Shown piece after piece: positions 35,701 through 39,220 of a DNA stretch of 39,220 bases. A model generated the notes under the pieces. That model worked only from the letters and a program-made list of their open reading frames with translations, did not search any database and had not been told where the DNA came from. How positions within the stretch are numbered: position 1 is the first letter of the stretch; each line of letters starts with the position of its first letter. The DNA is taken from positions 1 through 39,220 of the forward strand of contig JAHBZZ010000027.1 in the NCBI GenBank assembly GCA_019635215.1, read 5' to 3'. The DNA comes from Nitrosomonas sp. GTDB taxonomy: Bacteria; Pseudomonadota; Gammaproteobacteria; Burkholderiales; Nitrosomonadaceae. The translations under genes were made by a program, and so were the position numbers.

Positions 35701-35960
35701 AGGGGTATACGCTGGATGATGCCATTAAAACAGGCGCGTTATCCCGGTTGCGGCCTGTCCTGATGACAGCTTTGACAGATGCCATCGGTTTTGTGCCCAT
35801 GGCGCTGGCTGTCAGTATCGGTGCTGAAGTTCAGCGTCCATTGGCAACTGTTGTGATTGGCGGTATTCTGACTTCAATGGTATTGACCATGCTGGTCCTT
35901 CCGGTACTGTATCAGATAGCCAATTGGGGGAAAGCCGATAGAAAACCATTAAAAGAATAG
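32793..35960 (+). CDS. czcA: Heavy-metal RND efflux pump, CzcA type
   Basis: 1055 residues, full length, starting at TTG (TTG TTT GAA CGT) with AGGCGGGG upstream. Twelve transmembrane segments and two large periplasmic loops are evident. In TM4, DFGIIVDGAIVIVEN places Asp402, Asp408 and Glu415 exactly where the proton-relay carboxylates of CzcA lie. This favours divalent cations such as Zn, Co or Cd rather than the Cu/Ag branch. Second-half motif AAVGFIALSGIAVLNGLVLLTFI is also typical. Acts as a trimeric proton-driven pump in the inner membrane. Confidence 0.94.
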   Translation: MFERILQVSIDHRGLVMVAVFAMALLGIYSYQKVPIDAVPDITNVQVQINTEAPGYSPLETEQRLTFPIEMIMMGLPHLDYTRSLSRYGLSQVTVVFKDGTNIYFARQLVSQRIQEVRNRLPAGIEPRMGPISTGLGEIFMWTVDAKEGARKPDGTAYTTIDLREIQDWIIRPQLLTVRGVTEVNAVGGYVKQFHVTPYPEKLISMGLTLQDVVTALSLNNLNVGAGYIEKRGEQYLVRIPGQVANLTEIGEIILGSRQGIPIRIKDVAEVIIGKELRNGAATQNGREVVLGTVHMLIGENSQIVSAAAAAKLDEINRNLPEGIVATPVYNRTTLVDKTIQTVASNLTEGAILVIAVLFLFLGNLRAALITALVIPLSMLFTLIGMVTNNVSANLMSLGALDFGIIVDGAIVIVENCIRHLALEQARLGRRLTLSERLSIVFSASKETRRALLYGQLIIMIVYIPIFALSGVEGKMFHPMAFAVVIALLGAVILSVTFVPAAVALFLTGDIQDKENKVVEYSKRTYLPMLNWVLRNRALTITLAVTVMVLSGLLATRLGSEFVPSLNEGDIALHAIRIPGTSLTTAIEMQNELEEKIKTFAEVERVFSKIGTAEIATDPMPPSVADIFIILKDQDEWEGPYKTKAELIAAMEQVVSDVPGNNYEFTQPIQMRFNELISGVRADVAIKVFGDDMDVLHDVGNRILSVIEKIPGAADAKIEQLTGLPMLSIQMDRVKMARYGLNVSDVQNVIAIAVGGLSTGLIYEGDRRFNLIVRLPEYLRGNIDALKRLPIQLPNAVLNVQPNAPAAAAAYLTLGDVVYFDVIEGPNQISRENGKRRVVVSANVRGSDLGSFVREAQARVAGEVHIPPGYWVAWGGQYEQLVSATERLTIVVPIALGLIFMLLYLMFGNLRDGLLVFMGVPFAFSGGILALWLRDIPFSISAAVGFIALSGIAVLNGLVLLTFIKNLREEGYTLDDAIKTGALSRLRPVLMTALTDAIGFVPMALAVSIGAEVQRPLATVVIGGILTSMVLTMLVLPVLYQIANWGKADRKPLKE

Positions 35961-36155
35961 GTTCGCGTGCATGAGTGTCGAATTTTCTTACACTTTAATG
36001 CTTGTTTTTCCAGGAAATATTGAGATGTATTTTAACTCATTGTATTTTATTGGTTATAAAAATCATCAAAAAGTGGCGTGAAATTTGCTTCTTTATAAAA
36101 GAAGGGGAGTTGATTGATATTGATGCGTTTTCCGTTCAGTTGTTGTTTATCAGAA

Positions 36156-36219
36156 GAATCAAACTGAATCGCATATTTTATTTTTTATAACGATTGAATA
36201 ATTCAGTTGTATTTGATTC
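36156..36219. repeat. Two-part dyad upstream of the Tat-signal gene
   Basis: GAATCAAACTGAAT (36156-36169) pairs with ATTCAG (36201-36206) and TTTGATTC (36212-36219). The right side has five extra bases between the two blocks. The 14 paired bases are too many for chance in such a small gap; an operator or a structured leader is possible. Confidence 0.55.
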
Positions 36220-36236
36220 ATCAATTGAAAAATAAT
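36207..36236 (+). promoter_or_regulatory. Candidate promoter of the PqqD/HprK-like cluster
   Basis: TTGTAT (36207-36212), an 18-base spacer and AATAAT (36231-36236) form a plausible sigma-70 pair, 45 bases before the ATG. The -35 lies within the right arm of the dyad, which would let a bound protein block it. The local AT content makes chance matches likely. Confidence 0.25.
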
Positions 36237-36281
36237 AGAAAAATTTTTAATGAAATTTTTTAATAGAAGAGATTAAGTGGT

Positions 36282-36758
36282 ATGGACAAGAAAGAATCGT
36301 TCGAGCAAGCCCATCAATCAGAGTCTGCACAAAAAATGTGTAAGGATGGCAATTTGAACAAGCAAAAACGAAGAATGCTGTTAAAAGGTACTGCCGCTTT
36401 GCCTGTTGTGATGACGCTGTACAGCGGCGCGGCTCTGGCGCGTAGCAGTAACATCACAGGAGAAGCTGGTGACGTGGGTGATGCGGTATTTGTCGATGAA
36501 AGTAGTCCTAAGTTACTCTGCGTGTATTGGAATGAAAAATTGGATAACGGCGCGTATGATCTGGGGGATACGCCGGGATATACCCTGATCACAGACCCTC
36601 CGATCAATCCGCTCACTGATGATCCTGCAACAGTTCTGACCAAAAAGAATGCACAGCTGGAAGAGTGTCATAGGATTGGTGGTATCATGATTTCGGGAGC
36701 GGCTTTTACCTCTATTGCGGCCAAGAGCGGTGCTTTTGATGGTCTGATGAATCTTTGA
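36282..36758 (+). CDS. Small Tat-signal exported protein, possible client of the adjacent modification genes
   Basis: 158 residues. KQKRRMLLKGTAALPVV with Arg30-Arg31 is a twin-arginine signal; a likely cleavage site follows ALA at residue 53. The mature part, about 105 residues, is acidic with many Asp and Gly (GEAGDVGDAVFVDE, DNGAYDLGDTPGY, NPLTDDPATVLTKK) and two cysteines, Cys80 and Cys129. The end is small and apolar (GAAFTSIAAKSGAFDGLMNL). No family recognised. It is first in a run with PqqD-like, HprK-like and nucleotidyltransferase genes, 101 bases ahead of them, so it is a candidate substrate; this is inference. Confidence 0.75.
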   Translation: MDKKESFEQAHQSESAQKMCKDGNLNKQKRRMLLKGTAALPVVMTLYSGAALARSSNITGEAGDVGDAVFVDESSPKLLCVYWNEKLDNGAYDLGDTPGYTLITDPPINPLTDDPATVLTKKNAQLEECHRIGGIMISGAAFTSIAAKSGAFDGLMNL

Positions 36759-36859
36759 TATCAGAAAGTTGCAAGATGTTGCGGGTCAAAACAAATCAAA
36801 GATGAGAATTTAGTATTTTTTAGTTTTTTCAAACACATTTTGTCGAATCGCACTACGGT

Positions 36860-37135
36860 ATGCGCTGGCTATCAAACAATTTTCACTCGCTTTTAATTGC
36901 AGATTGGGAGGATGAATATACGGTGTTTCAGCCCGATTCGGGAAAAACGCACTTTCTCAATCGCATGAGCATGCAAATGCTTTCATTTCTGGACCAGCAT
37001 CCGGCATCTTCTGCAGAAGTTTGCAGTTATCTGAGCAGGGAATTTGAACGGGAAACAAATCAAAACTTTCAAGACAGTATTGAGAAAATACTCTATCATT
37101 TTGACGCATTGGGTTTAATCCGGAAGGAAAATTAG
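36860..37135 (+). CDS. PqqD-like peptide-binding protein
   Basis: 91 residues. Pattern FQPDSGKTHFLNRMSMQMLSF, then a four-helix portion ending YHFDALGLIRKE, fits the PqqD fold, a winged-helix-like chaperone that presents ribosomal peptides to modifying enzymes. The family form with HprK-like neighbours is known to me as 'HPr-rel-A system PqqD family'. It is followed 11 bases later by the kinase-like gene. The start codon ATG at 36860 lacks a strong ribosome binding site. Confidence 0.85.
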   Translation: MRWLSNNFHSLLIADWEDEYTVFQPDSGKTHFLNRMSMQMLSFLDQHPASSAEVCSYLSREFERETNQNFQDSIEKILYHFDALGLIRKEN

Positions 37136-37146
37136 CGATTTAAGGC

Positions 37147-38055
37147 ATGATGGTCAATCAGATTCCATTTCAGGAATTCCTCATGCGGCTTCAGAATAAG
37201 GGTCTCAGAGTGGCGATGGGTCCTTTTAACGTGTGTATTCAGACACAATATAAACCGCTCATCGTGCAGCTTTATACACTTTACAGCCATTACCGGCTGG
37301 CGCAGGATGAGATCGCCGAGTTCCATGTGCGTATCGTTACTGAACGTTCAATCAAGAATCCTTTGAAATTGAAGGTCCGTTTTCTGATCGATGGTCAGTC
37401 TCCGTTCGAGAGTTTTCCAGAAGATCAGGCGCTGGCCGTACTGGAATGGGGAATCAATCTTGCGATCGCCGTTCGCGTCAATCACTTTTTGTTGCTGCAT
37501 TCGGCAGTGGTTGAAAAGAACAATAATGTCATGTTGTTTCCGGCCTGGCCAGGCAGCGGTAAGACGACATTATGCACAGCACTGTCACACCGCGGATTCC
37601 GTCTGTTTTCCGATGAATTCGGTCTAATGGATTTCCGGCAGGGTGTTTTTCATCCCCTGCCGCGCCTGATGCCGCTAAAGAATGAATCTATACCGGTAAT
37701 CCGCAAACATCTGCCGGAGGCCGTCATTGGCCAGCCCATACCCAATACGCACAAAGGCACCGTCGCGCATGTCTGTCCGCCCGAAGAAAGCCTGCAGTTG
37801 TCAAAAAACACAGCCAAAGCGCGCTGGATTATTTTCCCTAAGTGGGTTGCAGAATCGGCGACACGACTGGAACCTATTGCCGATGCTGAGGCATTCATGT
37901 TATTGGCCAGTAACGCGTTCAATTATGAAGTTCTCGGCGCAAGCGGGTTTCGGGCTGTTGCGCAGCTGATTTCCAGCTGCGATTGCTATACACTGGTTTA
38001 TTCCGATTTGGATGAAATAACGGCTGCACTGCATCATTTGGTCGATGAAACCTGA
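37147..38055 (+). CDS. HprK-related kinase
   Basis: 302 residues. The P-loop PAWPGSGKTTL (Lys139, Thr140) and the downstream LFSDEFGLM (Asp156, Glu157) match the C-terminal kinase half of HPr kinase/phosphorylase, and LLLHSAVV before the P-loop (His118) also resembles it. The N-terminal half lacks the usual HprK regulatory domain. It resembles the family called HprK-related kinase A. The phosphate acceptor is unknown. It ends overlapping the nucleotidyltransferase gene by 11 bases, so the two are translationally coupled. An alternative ATG directly follows the first. Confidence 0.88.
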   Translation: MMVNQIPFQEFLMRLQNKGLRVAMGPFNVCIQTQYKPLIVQLYTLYSHYRLAQDEIAEFHVRIVTERSIKNPLKLKVRFLIDGQSPFESFPEDQALAVLEWGINLAIAVRVNHFLLLHSAVVEKNNNVMLFPAWPGSGKTTLCTALSHRGFRLFSDEFGLMDFRQGVFHPLPRLMPLKNESIPVIRKHLPEAVIGQPIPNTHKGTVAHVCPPEESLQLSKNTAKARWIIFPKWVAESATRLEPIADAEAFMLLASNAFNYEVLGASGFRAVAQLISSCDCYTLVYSDLDEITAALHHLVDET

Positions 38056-39148
38056 TTATCGCCATCATCAGATTCTGCTTGAGGCATTCATCAATCCGGG
38101 ATGCCTTGCGCATTACTCGGATTCAGAGTGGGAGCTGCTCATCAGGCTGGCGAGGCGTGTCAAACTGCTGGGGCGTTTGGCTTTGCTGTTGAAAAACAAC
38201 GACCTCTGGGCGGAAGCACCGTCAAGGATTACGAACCAGTTGACATCCGCGTTAGTGCAGGCGGAGAAATTGAAGCAATCGACACAATGGGAACTGAACC
38301 GGGTCGTGTGGGCACTGGAGGATTGCGATACCACCATCATCGCACTCAAGGGAGCCGCTTATGTCCTGGCAGGTTTGCCCTATTCGGAAGGACGATTATC
38401 CGTTGATCTGGATTTGATGGTGCCCGCAGGCGATCTGGGGGAAATTGAATCCTTGCTCAAAATCAAGGGGTGGCGGCATCGTCCGATTTCGGTTTATGAC
38501 GAGCATTACTATCGCGTCTGGAGTCATGAAATTCCACCACTTGTTCATGCTGAACGAGAAACCGAGGTGGATATTCATCATACCCTTGCGCCACTCACCA
38601 GCCGGCTGAAGATCAATACCGAACTGCTTTTTGCTGAGGCGTTGGCAACACCGCACGCTAAAGTGAAATTACTCAGCCCGATCGATATGACAATACATTG
38701 TGCGGTTAATCTTTTCCAGAATAATGAACTGGCCGACGATTTACGCGACCTGCTGGATCTGCATGACTTAATGGTTTTCTTCAGTGACCAGGATACCGGT
38801 TTCTGGGAGCATCTCACTGATCGCGCCAATCAGCTGAAGCTGAGGCGTATTCTGTATTACGGCCTTTACTTCAGCCAACTGATTTTCAGAACGCCGGTGC
38901 CGATGGGTGTTGCTAATCGGTTGCATGCAAAACCTGGCGGTATGAAACGCTGGATAATGCACCGGCTGGTTCCGCTGGCTTTGTTGCCGCAACATCCCGA
39001 CAAGCCGATGAAACGGGCTGCATTGGCACGATGGATACTCTACTTGCGCAGTCATCTTATACGCATGCCGCTGTATATATTGTTGCCACACTTGATATAT
39101 AAAACAGCGCGCATGCTCATGGCGAAAAGCAAAATTTTACGGCGTTAA
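38045..39148 (+). CDS. Uncharacterised nucleotidyltransferase (NTP_transf_5-like)
   Basis: 367 residues. IIALKGAAYVL (Lys102) followed by GRLSVDLDLMVP (Asp121, Asp123) and EVDIHH (Asp176) give the three-acid pattern of nucleotidyltransferase folds, in the form known from the uncharacterised family PF14907. Such proteins occur with PqqD-like and kinase-like genes in peptide-modifying clusters. The C-terminal third (about 290-367) is basic and contains possible helices LYILLPHLIYKTARMLM. It starts inside the kinase gene. The activity is unknown; AMPylation or other NMP transfer is possible by fold alone. Confidence 0.85.
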   Translation: MKPDYRHHQILLEAFINPGCLAHYSDSEWELLIRLARRVKLLGRLALLLKNNDLWAEAPSRITNQLTSALVQAEKLKQSTQWELNRVVWALEDCDTTIIALKGAAYVLAGLPYSEGRLSVDLDLMVPAGDLGEIESLLKIKGWRHRPISVYDEHYYRVWSHEIPPLVHAERETEVDIHHTLAPLTSRLKINTELLFAEALATPHAKVKLLSPIDMTIHCAVNLFQNNELADDLRDLLDLHDLMVFFSDQDTGFWEHLTDRANQLKLRRILYYGLYFSQLIFRTPVPMGVANRLHAKPGGMKRWIMHRLVPLALLPQHPDKPMKRAALARWILYLRSHLIRMPLYILLPHLIYKTARMLMAKSKILRR

Positions 39149-39220
39149 TGCGTATTGTCGTTAGTACTACAGTCGTAGATAAAGTGCGAGAATATAGCCT
39201 GTATCAACAATAAGGTGGGT
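39149..39220. other. Right-edge tail with a possible ribosome binding site for the next gene
   Basis: The last 72 bases hold no gene. AAGGTGG at 39212-39218 resembles a ribosome binding site for a gene starting just beyond the edge, which could be a further member of the cluster. CTAC and GTAG around AGTC form a small hairpin near 39166-39177. Confidence 0.3.

Larger units (their letters stand above)
35961..36281. other. 321-base AT-rich intergenic region before the PqqD/HprK-like cluster
   Basis: No convincing gene: a 62-residue ORF at 36002-36190 is low-complexity and has no ribosome binding site. The region is clearly richer in A and T than its surroundings. It holds a small inverted repeat, CTTCTTT and AAAGAAG, near 36088-36104, and the large dyad listed separately. 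It probably contains both the end of the efflux transcript and the promoter of the next operon. Confidence 0.6.

Noticed and set aside
36002-36190. 62-codon ORF in the AT-rich gap before the Tat-signal gene
   Set aside because: Low-complexity Ile/Phe/Leu composition expected from AT-rich DNA, and no ribosome binding site.

Overview
The window looks like chromosome of an ammonia-oxidising betaproteobacterium close to Nitrosomonas. This is inferred from protein character (MetX/MetW pair, sugar-less EIIA-HPr-EI regulatory PTS, the yceD-rpmF-plsX-fab order, a czc-type efflux operon) and not from any database match. Coding density is high. I see no rRNA, tRNA or insertion sequence.

Layout. 1-2300: a minimal CRISPR locus, with the 3' end of an unrecognised gene, a Cas1 carrying an N-terminal zinc finger, a leader-like gap, and a two-repeat, one-spacer array with type I-E-like repeats. 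No cas2, cas3 or Cascade gene is visible. 2350-4700: an exported TPR protein and an NhaC-type antiporter. 4740-6520: metX-metW (minus strand). 6600-9000: EIIA(Man)-HPr-EI (minus), a phosphorelay without a permease. 9080-13430 (minus): lnt, a BT1/MFS-type transporter and a DegS-like protease. 13500-15820: a Nif3-like protein, a 45-residue membrane protein (minus) and lipoprotein transglycosylase MltA. 15880-18515 (minus): two unrecognised proteins. 18640-21245 (minus): a GT2-GtrA-ArnT-like triple fusion. 21290-28530 (minus): the fatty acid/phospholipid cluster yceD-rpmF-plsX-fabH-fabD-fabG-acpP-fabF-mltG. A YceF-type Maf pyrophosphatase is divergent from it. 29300-35960 (plus): a heavy-metal RND efflux operon. 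36280-39150 (plus): a Tat-signal protein, a PqqD-like protein, an HprK-related kinase and an uncharacterised nucleotidyltransferase.

The two most interesting regions are the ends. On the left, the Cas1 type (DLMEPLRP motif plus zinc finger) does not match its I-E-like repeats, and an 11-bp tandem duplication has apparently shortened the Cas1 C-terminus. On the right, the PqqD/HprK-like/nucleotidyltransferase trio matches my recollection of the 'HPr-rel-A' type putative peptide- or protein-modifying system. Here it lies downstream of a small exported protein that could be its client and of an AT-rich region holding a large dyad. Other notable points are repeated TTG start codons in the lipid cluster and a dense set of palindromes with a near-leaderless promoter before the efflux operon.
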